Shown one piece after another: positions 19,289-26,711 of a stretch of DNA of 64,000 nucleotides (position 1 is the first letter of the stretch; every line of letters begins with the position of its first letter). The stretch spans positions 868,001 to 932,000 of the forward strand of contig NZ_CP058214.1 of NCBI RefSeq assembly GCF_015482775.1. The letters are read 5' to 3'. A program made the position numbers and the translations under genes. Under the pieces are notes generated by a model. That model made no database searches and was not told where the DNA came from. It saw only the letters and a program-made list of their open reading frames with translations. This DNA is from Kaustia mangrovi. GTDB taxonomy: Bacteria; Pseudomonadota; Alphaproteobacteria; Rhizobiales; Im1.

Positions 19289-20197
19289 TCAGCGCTTCAC
19301 GGTGTCGAGCCAGGAAAACAGCTTGTCGAACCCGCCGAACGGATAGAAATGCGCCTGCCGGATGTCGAGCTCCGGCTGCTCGCGCGACGCCCGGGCGAGC
19401 GCACTCACCAGATCGTCCGGCGTGGACACGGTCAGAAGCTTCGTCACGTTCATCGCCTGCTTGCGGATGACCCGGGCCGACGCCCCCACCCCGCACATGG
19501 CGGCGAACTTGACCAGCGTCTTGACCGTGGCCGGCCCCGGAATGCCCACATGGACAGGCAGCGTGATGCCCTGCGAGCGCAGGGTGCGCGCCCAGTTCAC
19601 CACCGGGCCCGGCTCGAACAGGAACTGGGTTGCCAGATAGGCCTCCAGCCCCGCCTCGCGGGCATAGGCCTGCTTCTCGCGGAGCGCGGCCATGAGCGCA
19701 CCCTCGCCATGGACCTTCGTGATGTCGGGGTTGCCTTCGGGGTGGCCGGCAAATCCGATCCGCGTGATGCCGTATTCCTCGAACAGGCCGGTGCGCAGGA
19801 GCTCGATCGCGCTCGAAAACTCGCCGAACGGCTCGGGCAGCCCGCCGCCGAGCGTAAGGGCCTGGGTCACGCCCGCCTCGCCCGTCAGCCTCGCGAGCCG
19901 TTCGCCGAGGTCGGCCGCATTCCTGATCTGGCGCGCCGGCATATGCGGCACGGGCGCCAGCCCATGGGCGGCGAGCGCCTTGGCGGCGACGACCTGCTGG
20001 GGCGCTTCCGCGGGATCGATGAGGGCGACATAGACCTTCGTTCCCGGCGCGAGACGGGCCGCGATCTCGGCCACGCGATCGCTCTGCCGGGGCGTGATCT
20101 CGAGCGAATACTCCGCCAGGAACGCCTGGACGGGCTCGCCGCCGCGATCGTGCGCAACCTGCTGGACATCCACAGAAGCTAGTGCGTTGACCGTCAT
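19289..20197 (-). CDS. Methylenetetrahydrofolate reductase (MetF) family protein
   Basis: MetF enzymes reduce 5,10-methylene-THF to 5-methyl-THF with NAD(P)H and FAD. The 302-residue protein has the family features: SLEITPR near the N-terminus (catalytic Glu position), GHPEGNPD, a strand-rich barrel with TQFLFEPGPVVNW, and HVGIPGPATVKTL. The frame reaches 20347; the ATG at 20197 has GGAG upstream, whereas that at 20212 lacks a site, so 20197 is used. Next to soxBDAG, which produces 5,10-methylene-THF, the job is probably to handle that one-carbon unit. It is a shorter divergent branch than housekeeping MetF, so the exact reaction is inference. Confidence 0.82.
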   Translation of the reverse strand: MTVNALASVDVQQVAHDRGGEPVQAFLAEYSLEITPRQSDRVAEIAARLAPGTKVYVALIDPAEAPQQVVAAKALAAHGLAPVPHMPARQIRNAADLGERLARLTGEAGVTQALTLGGGLPEPFGEFSSAIELLRTGLFEEYGITRIGFAGHPEGNPDITKVHGEGALMAALREKQAYAREAGLEAYLATQFLFEPGPVVNWARTLRSQGITLPVHVGIPGPATVKTLVKFAAMCGVGASARVIRKQAMNVTKLLTVSTPDDLVSALARASREQPELDIRQAHFYPFGGFDKLFSWLDTVKR

Positions 20198-20514
20198 CGA
20201 CTGCCGCTCCATGACACGGGGCTCGGGGTCCGATCTCTGACGGTCACACTGCGCGCCATGAGCCGGCCTGACTCGCCCGGAAACGACTTTCATGACGCAA
20301 ATTGCGACGGCGCGAATAATCTTCCGGGATACACACGCTCTGGCCATCCGCCCCGGCCGAAGACCGTCGACGGCAAGGTTCGCTCGAGACGGCCGGCAGG
20401 AAATATGCCGGCCATACTTTGACCATGGTTGCGCAATTGAAAGGTGCCCGGCATTCTATCAGTTAAACTTTAGAGTCGCTGCGGACAGCGTGCTTGTTAC
20501 AGGCGGAAATGCCC
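20198..20514. promoter_or_regulatory. Divergent control region with three palindromes
   Basis: This 317-base gap separates the MetF-like gene (minus) from the GlxA-type regulator (plus), so it should hold both promoters. It contains CGCAAATTGCG at 20296-20306, TTGCGCAA at 20429-20436 and a perfect 8-bp inverted repeat GGCCGGCA/TGCCGGCC at 20391-20413. The two TTGCG palindromes are candidate operators, possibly for the adjacent regulator; that is inference. No gene is seen here. Confidence 0.5.
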
Positions 20515-21516
20515 ATGTTCGGTGATCGGCCTCGCGAATTACCGCAAAGATTTGCATTCGTTCTTGTCCCCGACTTCTCAATGATGCCGGTGACCGCAGC
20601 GATCGAACCCTTGCGTATCGCCAATAGAACTGCAGAACAGGACCTGTATTCCTGGAAGGTGTATTCGGTCGACGGCACGGCCGTGACCGCATCGAACGGA
20701 ATCGTGATGGGTGTCGACGGCGATATCGGCGATATCGGCGAGCACGATACGATCATCGTCTGTGGCGGTCTGAATATTCACAAGCACGCCGACAAGAAGC
20801 TGGTCGGCTGGCTGCGCAAGGAAGCCCGCCGCGGCATGGATATCGGGTCGGTCTGCACGGCAAGCCACATCCTGGCGGAGGCCGGCATTCTCGACGGCTA
20901 TCGCTGCACGATCCACTGGGAGAACCTGCCGGGCTTCTCCGAGGCCTTCCCCGACCTCAACGTCACGGGCAGCCTGTTCGAGATCGACCGCGACCGGTTC
21001 ACGAGCGCGGGCGGCACCTCCTCGGTCGACATGATGCTGGCGCTCATCGGCGCCCAGCACGGCCAGCAGCTCGCCTCCGAGGTCGCCGAAGGCATATTGC
21101 ACGCGCCCATACGCCATCAAAGCGAGTATCAGCGCATGTCCCTGCCCGCGCGGATCGGCGCGCGGCATCCCAAGCTCATCAGCATCATCGAGCAGATGGA
21201 GAAGAACCTCGAGGAACCGCTGAGCCCCAGCCTGCTCGCCCGTCAGGCCGGCTTGTCCACGCGCCAGCTCGAGCGCCTGTTCCGGCGCTATCTCGACCGC
21301 TCGCCCAAGCGCTACTATCTGGAGCTGCGCCTGCGCAAGGCCCGCTCGCTGCTGCTCCAGACGGACATGACCGTCATCAATGTGGCGCTGGCCTGCGGCT
21401 TCTCCTCGCCCTCGCACTTCTCGAAATGCTACCGCGCCTTCTTCGGCCGCACGCCCTATCGCGAGCGCGGCACGCCGCGCCTGGAATCGCACGATCACGA
21501 CATCGCCGCACACTGA
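20515..21516 (+). CDS. GlxA/GbdR-type AraC-family regulator
   Basis: An N-terminal DJ-1/PfpI (class I amidotransferase-like) domain, with the elbow SVCTASHILAEAG, is joined to a C-terminal AraC/XylS pair of helix-turn-helix motifs (LARQAGLSTRQLERLFRRYL and VALACGFSSPSHFSKCYRAFF). GbdR, which activates betaine, dimethylglycine and sarcosine catabolism, has this architecture, and the position next to sarcosine oxidase supports that role. The frame starts as far up as a TTG at 20494; AGGCGG fits best with the ATG at 20515 (333 residues). Confidence 0.85.
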   Translation: MFGDRPRELPQRFAFVLVPDFSMMPVTAAIEPLRIANRTAEQDLYSWKVYSVDGTAVTASNGIVMGVDGDIGDIGEHDTIIVCGGLNIHKHADKKLVGWLRKEARRGMDIGSVCTASHILAEAGILDGYRCTIHWENLPGFSEAFPDLNVTGSLFEIDRDRFTSAGGTSSVDMMLALIGAQHGQQLASEVAEGILHAPIRHQSEYQRMSLPARIGARHPKLISIIEQMEKNLEEPLSPSLLARQAGLSTRQLERLFRRYLDRSPKRYYLELRLRKARSLLLQTDMTVINVALACGFSSPSHFSKCYRAFFGRTPYRERGTPRLESHDHDIAAH

Positions 21517-21891
21517 TTGTGGTGAAGCCCCCTCCCCTGAATCGAAGAGCGGGCCCCGAAGGACCCGCTCCCGATAAAGTGCACGCCCGCGACCGGGGGC
21601 AATAAGGCAGACGGCACCTTATCGATTCTTGTTCTTGCTCTCCCAACCGTCCGGTTGCGCCCCTCTTCGTTGGATGGAGGCTTGCAACCTTACTCGCCTT
21701 ATCGGCGCGTCAAGCTGGAAACTACTCTTTTGAATATGATGAATTGAAACGCAAATCAACGTCTTTTTTTCTTCATTCCGCCACAATCCGCGCCCCGCCG
21801 TCGGGCCCGAACAAGATGATGACTCCGAGTTCATGCGCATTTTCGGTATATGGCTGTCTAGCCAAGAAAGCTTTCGACCATTGCAAAGCAT
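21517..21891. other. 375-base intergenic stretch, partly AT-rich, no gene seen
   Basis: The first part has a hairpin (21548-21569, AGCGGG/CCCGCT stem with one mismatch) that could end the regulator transcript but lacks a T-run. From about 21715 to 21800 base composition turns AT-rich with a T8 run near 21765. A 90-codon open frame on the minus strand has no recognisable features and I do not call it. Confidence 0.5.
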
Positions 21892-23268
21892 TCATCCCAC
21901 AGCAGGAAGTCGTAAGGTTACCTGAAGACCGCCCAACGGCGACCTGTCCAAGACGATACCACCTTCATACATGCCAGCCGTTTCGGACACGATGGACAGG
22001 CCGAGCCCGGACCCGGGCTTGGTCTCGTCGAGGCGGTGTCCGCGCTTGAGCGCCTCGTGGCGGCGCCCGGAGGGAAGCCCCGGCCCGTCATCGCCCACGA
22101 CCAGCGTCAGCCATGCCCGCCGGCCGGCCTTGTCGCCACTCTCGCTTACGCGCACCTCGACCCGGCGCTCGGCCCATTTGAAGGCGTTGTCGAGCAGGTT
22201 GCCGACCATCTCCTCCAGATCCTGCTGCTCGCCACGGAACCTCGTCCCGTCGGCACAGTCGATCTCCACCGCGATGTCGCGCTCGGCATTGATCCGCTGC
22301 AGGGTCCGCGCTATCGCCTCCACGACGGGCTTCACATCGGTCGCCGCGCCGAGCGTCTGGGCGCGCGCGGCGCGCCTCGCCCGATCGAGATAGAGATTGA
22401 CCTGATCGCGCATGACCTGCATCTGCGCCAGCACCGTCCCGGCCAGGGGGCCGGGCGTTGCGGCGGCCTCGTTGGCGAGCACGCTAAGCGGGGTCTTGAG
22501 CGCATGTGCCAGATTGCCGACCTGCGTGCGCGCGCGCTCCACCACCTCCGTGTTCGACTGGATGAGCGCGTCGATCTCGCGGGCGACCGTGTCGATCTCC
22601 ACGGGATAATGGCCGTCGATGCGGTCCGCGCGCCCGTCCCTGATGGCGCTGATCCGTCGCTGGAGATGGCGGATCGGCCACAGACCGAACTGGACCTGCA
22701 CGAAGATGGCCGCCACGAGGCCGAGGCCGAGAACGACAAGCACCGTGACCAGCGTCTGGGTGAAGGCATGAACCTCCGCCTTCAGCTCGTCGTAGTTGCC
22801 GGCCACGGTGAAGCTGAAAACCTTCCGGGACCCGAACAGCTCGTATTTCTGCTCGAGGGCGCGCAGCCGGTGGCCGTCCTCGTCGCGCAGGAAGAAGTGC
22901 GACACGCCGTGCACATCGGGTCCCGACAGCACGTCGTCAGGAAGCGTCAGCCGCTGTTCCAGAAGGGAGTCGGAAGTCAAAAGCTGGCGCTCGCCCTCGC
23001 CGGTGGAGGAGACCTGCCAGTACCAGCCGGACAGCGGCAGGCTGAAGCGGCTGTCCGCAAGCGTCTCGGTGAGTTTCAGCCGACCATCCCGGTCGAGCTC
23101 CACCGTGGCGAGCAGCCCGTCGAGAACGGCCCTGAGCCGGGCGTCGAAATTGCGCTCCAGCGCCGTCTGGAACAGGGTGGACAGCAGGATGCCCGCAGCG
23201 ACCAGTATGACGATGCTGACGACGGCCGCCGAGGCGATCAGGCGAAAGGCAAGGGAGTTAAGACGCAT
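21892..23268 (-). CDS. feuQ: FeuQ-like membrane sensor histidine kinase
   Basis: The 458-residue kinase has membrane segments at about 9-32 and 171-191, a periplasmic region of ~140 residues, a HAMP linker, H-box GNLAHALKTPLSVL (His255), N-box GNLLDNAFKWAE, G1 GDDGPGLP and G2 SGLGLSIV. The ALKTPLSVL H-box is that of the PhoQ/FeuQ branch. In Sinorhizobium, FeuQ with FeuP senses osmotic conditions and drives cyclic glucan export. The gene order (PepSY protein, FeuP, FeuQ) supports the name. Its start overlaps feuP by 11 bases. Confidence 0.87.
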   Translation of the reverse strand: MRLNSLAFRLIASAAVVSIVILVAAGILLSTLFQTALERNFDARLRAVLDGLLATVELDRDGRLKLTETLADSRFSLPLSGWYWQVSSTGEGERQLLTSDSLLEQRLTLPDDVLSGPDVHGVSHFFLRDEDGHRLRALEQKYELFGSRKVFSFTVAGNYDELKAEVHAFTQTLVTVLVVLGLGLVAAIFVQVQFGLWPIRHLQRRISAIRDGRADRIDGHYPVEIDTVAREIDALIQSNTEVVERARTQVGNLAHALKTPLSVLANEAAATPGPLAGTVLAQMQVMRDQVNLYLDRARRAARAQTLGAATDVKPVVEAIARTLQRINAERDIAVEIDCADGTRFRGEQQDLEEMVGNLLDNAFKWAERRVEVRVSESGDKAGRRAWLTLVVGDDGPGLPSGRRHEALKRGHRLDETKPGSGLGLSIVSETAGMYEGGIVLDRSPLGGLQVTLRLPAVG

Positions 23269-23929
23269 CGTCCGGTTCAGCCAGGCAATAGCCCAGGCCG
23301 CGTATCGTCCGGATCATGTCGGATCCGATCTTCTTGCGCAGACGGCCGACAAAGACCTCTATCGTATTGGAGTCGCGGTCAAAATCCTGATCGTAAAGAT
23401 GCTCGACGAGCTCCGTGCGCGACACGACCCGCCCCTGATGGTGCATCAGATAGGCGAGCAGGCGATATTCGAGCGAGGTCAGCTTGACGGCACTGCCGTC
23501 CACCGTCACCCGGGCGCTCCGCGTATCGAGCGCGACCTCGCCGCATTGCAGCTCGCTGGAGGCATGCCCCGCGCTGCGCCTCAGCAGGGCACGAACGCGC
23601 GCGAGCACCTCTTCCATGTGAAAGGGCTTGGCGACATAGTCGTCGGCGCCGGCATCGAAGCCTGCCACCTTGTCGCTCCAGCGGTCGCGGGCGGTCAGGA
23701 TGAGCACCGGCATCTTGCGCCCGTTGCGGCGCCAGCTCTCCAGCACGCTCACCCCGTCCATCACCGGCAGGCCGAGATCGAGGATCACCACGTCATAGGG
23801 CTCGGTATCGCCGAGGAAGTGTCCCTCCTCGCCGTCCCCGGCCGTGTCGACCGCATATCCCGCATCCGTCAGGGCCGTCGCGAGCTGCCTGTTCAGATCC
23901 GGATCGTCCTCGACAACGAGCAAACGCAC
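23258..23929 (-). CDS. feuP: FeuP-like OmpR-family response regulator
   Basis: Receiver domain with MRLLVVEDD, phospho-acceptor Asp51 (VILDLGLPVMDG), Thr in LILTARD and Lys in VAKPFHMEEV, then a winged-helix domain ending RTIRGLGYCL. The 223-residue length is standard. It is co-translated with the FeuQ-like kinase (11-base overlap) and lies 28 bases after the PepSY gene. The name rests on gene order and the PhoQ/FeuQ-type partner. Confidence 0.88.
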   Translation of the reverse strand: MRLLVVEDDPDLNRQLATALTDAGYAVDTAGDGEEGHFLGDTEPYDVVILDLGLPVMDGVSVLESWRRNGRKMPVLILTARDRWSDKVAGFDAGADDYVAKPFHMEEVLARVRALLRRSAGHASSELQCGEVALDTRSARVTVDGSAVKLTSLEYRLLAYLMHHQGRVVSRTELVEHLYDQDFDRDSNTIEVFVGRLRKKIGSDMIRTIRGLGYCLAEPDDAS

Positions 23930-23957
23930 GCCACACCCTCTCTCAAGACCGGAGCCT

Positions 23958-24278
23958 TCACTGGCCGATCACACGCCCCGTCCGGGCATCGACGACCACG
24001 AGCCTAACCTGCCCCCCGCTTCTGATCTTGACAAGATATACGGGGCCGCCGCGATCCGAAACGGCTATGTCGAGCACCGTGCCGTTCACGACCTTGCGGG
24101 CGGCACGCGCCGCGACCGAGGGTTTGACCAGACCGCCCTGTTCCTGACTGCCGCCATACTGGACGCGCAGCAAGGGCAACACGCCGCCATCGCCACGCAC
24201 GCCAAAGGCTGCGGCCGGGCCAAGGCAGCCAAGAACCAGGCCCGCCGCGAGCAACACTCTCCCGCACCGTACAGACAT
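23958..24278 (-). CDS. Small secreted PepSY-domain protein, FeuN-like
   Basis: The 106-residue protein starts with a signal peptide (VLLAAGLVLGCLGPAAAF) and has one PepSY repeat (AARAARKVVNGTVLDIAVSDR ... VYLVKIRS ... VVVDARTGRVIG). In Sinorhizobium a small periplasmic protein, FeuN, is encoded just upstream of feuPQ and restrains the kinase; this gene has the right size, location and export signal, so it is probably the counterpart. The frame reaches 24518 but would run into the holin gene; the ATG at 24278 starts the signal peptide. Confidence 0.75.
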   Translation of the reverse strand: MSVRCGRVLLAAGLVLGCLGPAAAFGVRGDGGVLPLLRVQYGGSQEQGGLVKPSVAARAARKVVNGTVLDIAVSDRGGPVYLVKIRSGGQVRLVVVDARTGRVIGQ

Positions 24279-24325
24279 CGCGCATTCCTCGTTCGCGGGT
24301 CGAGACCCTATCGGCGCGAAGCTGA

Positions 24326-24355
24326 ACGGCCCATGAATATGACGGCCCATGAATA
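24326..24355. promoter_or_regulatory. Tandem 14-bp direct repeat upstream of the PepSY-feuP-feuQ operon
   Basis: ACGGCCCATGAATA occurs twice, at 24326-24339 and 24342-24355, exactly matching and 16 bases apart, in the 112-base gap between the GTA holin and the PepSY gene, 48 bases or more upstream of the latter's ATG. OmpR-type regulators bind tandem direct repeats, so FeuP autoregulation is a natural hypothesis; this is inference. Confidence 0.6.
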
Positions 24356-24390
24356 CAATCGGGACAGGGGCGAATATGGCTGCCGGCGCG

Positions 24391-24882
24391 TCACCGGTTG
24401 ACCCGGACATCGTCCTCATAGACCGATCCCCGCCTGCCGAAGCCGCTTGCCGGCGGCGCCGAGGCGGTTCGCAGCGTGGCGACCTTCTCCAGAGAGCGCC
24501 CGCCAATATAGCCGCCAATCCCCCATTTGAGCATCTCCCAGATGCCGTCCGGGATCTCGTCCCACAAGGGCTGGAAGGCGAGCGGTTCCGGCAGCATCAG
24601 GTTGACCGCCGGCAGGAGCACGCCGAAGAAGACGAGCAGGAACATGCCGAGGAACATGAGGCAGGGCCGCCAGTTGCGCGTGAGCCAGCTGTCGGCGGAG
24701 AGCTCCGCCACGACCACACTGGCCGCGACCCTGGCGATCTGGCCCTCCGCGTCCGCCAGGGCCTTCTCGATCTCCGCGCGCGCCTGGGCCTCGCCGATCC
24801 GGCGCTCCTGGACCGCCTTGACGACCGTCACGATACGGTCGAGCAGAGGGCCCGTCAGCAACCCCGCAATGGCCGAGATCAT
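24391..24882 (-). CDS. Holin-like membrane protein of the GTA lysis module
   Basis: The 163-residue protein from the ATG at 24882 has an N-terminal hydrophobic helix (ISAIAGLLTGPLLDRIV), a charged amphipathic stretch, and a strong membrane segment (CLMFLGMFLLVFFGVLLPAVNLML) followed by WDEIPDGIWEMLKWGIGGYIGGRSLEK, the pattern of the three-TM holin family found with GTA-like clusters. It would make pores that release the endolysin. The frame extends to 24951, but the ATG at 24882 could overlap the end of the lysozyme as ATGA in a third frame. Confidence 0.82.
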   Translation of the reverse strand: MISAIAGLLTGPLLDRIVTVVKAVQERRIGEAQARAEIEKALADAEGQIARVAASVVVAELSADSWLTRNWRPCLMFLGMFLLVFFGVLLPAVNLMLPEPLAFQPLWDEIPDGIWEMLKWGIGGYIGGRSLEKVATLRTASAPPASGFGRRGSVYEDDVRVNR

Positions 24883-25438
24883 GAGCCCGCCCCTCTCGAG
24901 GATCCCCCCTTGCCCCGCCGGCGCCCGAGGAGCCGGAGAAGAGCCGGACAAGCCAGCCCAGAAGGCCGCCCGAACCGCCTCCTTCCCCCGCTCCGTCTGG
25001 CGTCATGAACAGCTCGCCCTCGGCCATGCGCCGGCGCACGAGGCCTCTCAGGACGCGCCCGCCCGCCTTGTTCCACAAGGCGAGACGCCCCGGCACATCG
25101 TCGAGCCGGCCCTCATTGACCGCCCGCAACACCGACGACCGGGCGAAATTCGCACTGCCCACATTGAAGGCGAAGGAGACCAGGGCGGAGAACTGGTTCG
25201 CCGTGAGCCCGGTTTCGATCAGGGGGGATATCTCGGCGATGAACACCTCGAGATCGGCCTTCAGGATCGCCTCGCCCTCCTCCGGCGTGATCGTCATGCC
25301 CGGCGTGACCGGCGGCGGTGCGGCCCGGCCCGTATGGCCGTAGCCGATGGTCCACACGCCGGCCGCGTCGCGATAGGCCTCCCGCCGGAAGCCTTCGAAG
25401 CGCTTGATGAGCGCAATACCCTCGTCACTCAGCGTCAT
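24416..25438 (-). CDS. Phage-type GH24 lysozyme; open frame runs on through the holin gene (probable frameshift)
   Basis: The first ~165 residues are a T4/P21-type muramidase: catalytic Glu in IKRFEGFRREAYRD, then WTIGYGHT and a C-terminal WNKAGGRVLRGLVRRR. This part spans 25438 to about 24950. Beyond it the same frame shadows the holin gene in R/G-rich sequence down to 24416 (340 residues in all), unlike any lysozyme. In the third frame translation would stop at 24879, exactly overlapping the holin ATG, as neighbours do. I therefore suspect a one-base indel between about 24900 and 24960, a G/C-rich stretch with a C6 run at 24904. The coordinates give the literal open frame. Confidence 0.75.
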   Translation of the reverse strand: MTLSDEGIALIKRFEGFRREAYRDAAGVWTIGYGHTGRAAPPPVTPGMTITPEEGEAILKADLEVFIAEISPLIETGLTANQFSALVSFAFNVGSANFARSSVLRAVNEGRLDDVPGRLALWNKAGGRVLRGLVRRRMAEGELFMTPDGAGEGGGSGGLLGWLVRLFSGSSGAGGARGDPREGRAHDLGHCGVADGPSARPYRDGRQGGPGAPDRRGPGARGDREGPGGRGGPDRQGRGQCGRGGALRRQLAHAQLAALPHVPRHVPARLLRRAPAGGQPDAAGTARLPALVGRDPGRHLGDAQMGDWRLYWRALSGEGRHAANRLGAAGKRLRQAGIGL

Positions 25439-25450
25439 TCCATCGCTCCT

Positions 25451-25672
25451 TCAGTGCGGCCATCCGGCGACGGGCAACACCTTGGCGGCAAGCGCGCCCA
25501 TGGCGCCGGCCGCCGAGACCAGCGCCACGAGAACCTTCCAGCCGCTGCGCGTGGAGACCACCGCGTCGCGAATGGTGCGCAGGTCGTGCTGAATGCCGCC
25601 GACCTCCCGTTCCAGCCGTTCCACCTTCGTATTGAGCTCGCCAAGCTCGCGCTCGATCGAGGTTGCCGCCAT
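25451..25672 (-). CDS. Small coiled-coil plus membrane protein next to the lysozyme
   Basis: The 73-residue protein has an acidic/basic heptad-like helix (ELGELNTKVERLEREVGGIQ) followed by a single membrane segment (VLVALVSAAGAMGALAAKVL). This layout is that of XhlA-like accessory holins. It sits 12 bases before the lysozyme and 37 after DUF2793, so membership of the lysis module is likely. No catalytic motif is present. Confidence 0.72.
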   Translation of the reverse strand: MAATSIERELGELNTKVERLEREVGGIQHDLRTIRDAVVSTRSGWKVLVALVSAAGAMGALAAKVLPVAGWPH

Positions 25673-25709
25673 TGCATATCCTTTCAGATTGGCCGCGCAT
25701 GGGGACAGA

Positions 25710-26711
25710 TCAGCCGTAAGCCTGCCCCAGCGTGTCGAGAAAGACAGTCGCGCCGTCGAAGCTCACCCGGAACCGGTCCATCGCCCAGGCCGTGGGCGTG
25801 ACGGCTGGCGCGACACCGCCGGCGACGCGCCAGCCCGCCGGCCAGGCCACGGAGCGCCCGCCCGTGCCGTCCTGCTTGACGAGCAGAACGATGTCGCCGC
25901 CATCGGCCGGCCAGTCCGTAACGGAGAGCGCCGTCACGTCCTGGTCGAGCGTCACCTCCACATGCTGGCCGGCCCGGTAGTCGATGGCGAGCGCCCCCGA
26001 CGAGATGGAGGCCCACTGGCGCGACAGGCTGTGGGCGCCGGAGAATCCGTTGGGCAGATCCACCGCACCCGAATTGCGGTCGATCCGCAGGGCGTCGTGC
26101 CAGGCCGCACCGTCGCCGCTAACCTTGAGCGTGACGTCGTCGGAACCCACGAGGCCGAATTCCGCACGCCCGCCCCAGCCGGACTGGAACAGCATGGAGA
26201 GGACATTGCCCGCCGCCTCCTTGTTCAGCGTGTAGCGCAGGTCGCCCGTGCCGCCCTCGCCCGACGAAAGCGCCGCGAAGAGCGCCTTGTTGATCTTCGC
26301 CGACAGGGGATTGCCGGCGTCCGCGGCGGTGCCCACACCGAGGCGGGCAAGGTTGTTCACCCCCGCAAGCGCCGAGAACAGGTTGGCCCAGGCGCTCCCC
26401 GTCCATATCAGCAGGGTCGCCTCGTCCTCGACCCAGGCGAGCCAGCCGCGCCTTGGCGCATGGAACACCCAGGCATCGGCCTGATAGATCGCGACCGCGT
26501 CCTCCTGGCCCGCCCAGTCGTCCGTGGCGCCGTCCGCGACGATATAGCGGTCGCCCTCCACCGCCCCCAGAGGCGGGCTTCCAAGGTGGCGGTCGGCCAC
26601 GGTGAGGTGGATGAGCGCGTCGAGCACGTCGAGCGCCTCGTTGTGGGTCACGTGCTTTTGCGCCTGGGCGGCCTCCAGATAGGGCAGCCGGAGATGTGCG
26701 CTGTCAGCCAT
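25710..26711 (-). CDS. DUF2793 protein at the end of the GTA tail genes
   Basis: The 333-residue protein starts LRLPYLEAAQAQKHVTHNEAL, the hallmark of DUF2793, followed by LHLTVADR-like and GDRYIVADGATDDWAGQ segments and a beta-rich C-terminal domain. DUF2793 proteins follow the g15 gene in RcGTA-like clusters and are thought to be surface or receptor-contact components; the precise role is unproven. The start at 26711 overlaps the upstream gene by 8 bases; the longer frame to 26909 is only shadow sequence. Confidence 0.85.
   Translation of the reverse strand: MADSAHLRLPYLEAAQAQKHVTHNEALDVLDALIHLTVADRHLGSPPLGAVEGDRYIVADGATDDWAGQEDAVAIYQADAWVFHAPRRGWLAWVEDEATLLIWTGSAWANLFSALAGVNNLARLGVGTAADAGNPLSAKINKALFAALSSGEGGTGDLRYTLNKEAAGNVLSMLFQSGWGGRAEFGLVGSDDVTLKVSGDGAAWHDALRIDRNSGAVDLPNGFSGAHSLSRQWASISSGALAIDYRAGQHVEVTLDQDVTALSVTDWPADGGDIVLLVKQDGTGGRSVAWPAGWRVAGGVAPAVTPTAWAMDRFRVSFDGATVFLDTLGQAYG

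Noticed and set aside
21619-21891. 90-codon minus-strand open frame after the GlxA regulator
   Set aside because: No Shine-Dalgarno, domain or conserved-looking segment; the region is partly AT-rich intergenic DNA.
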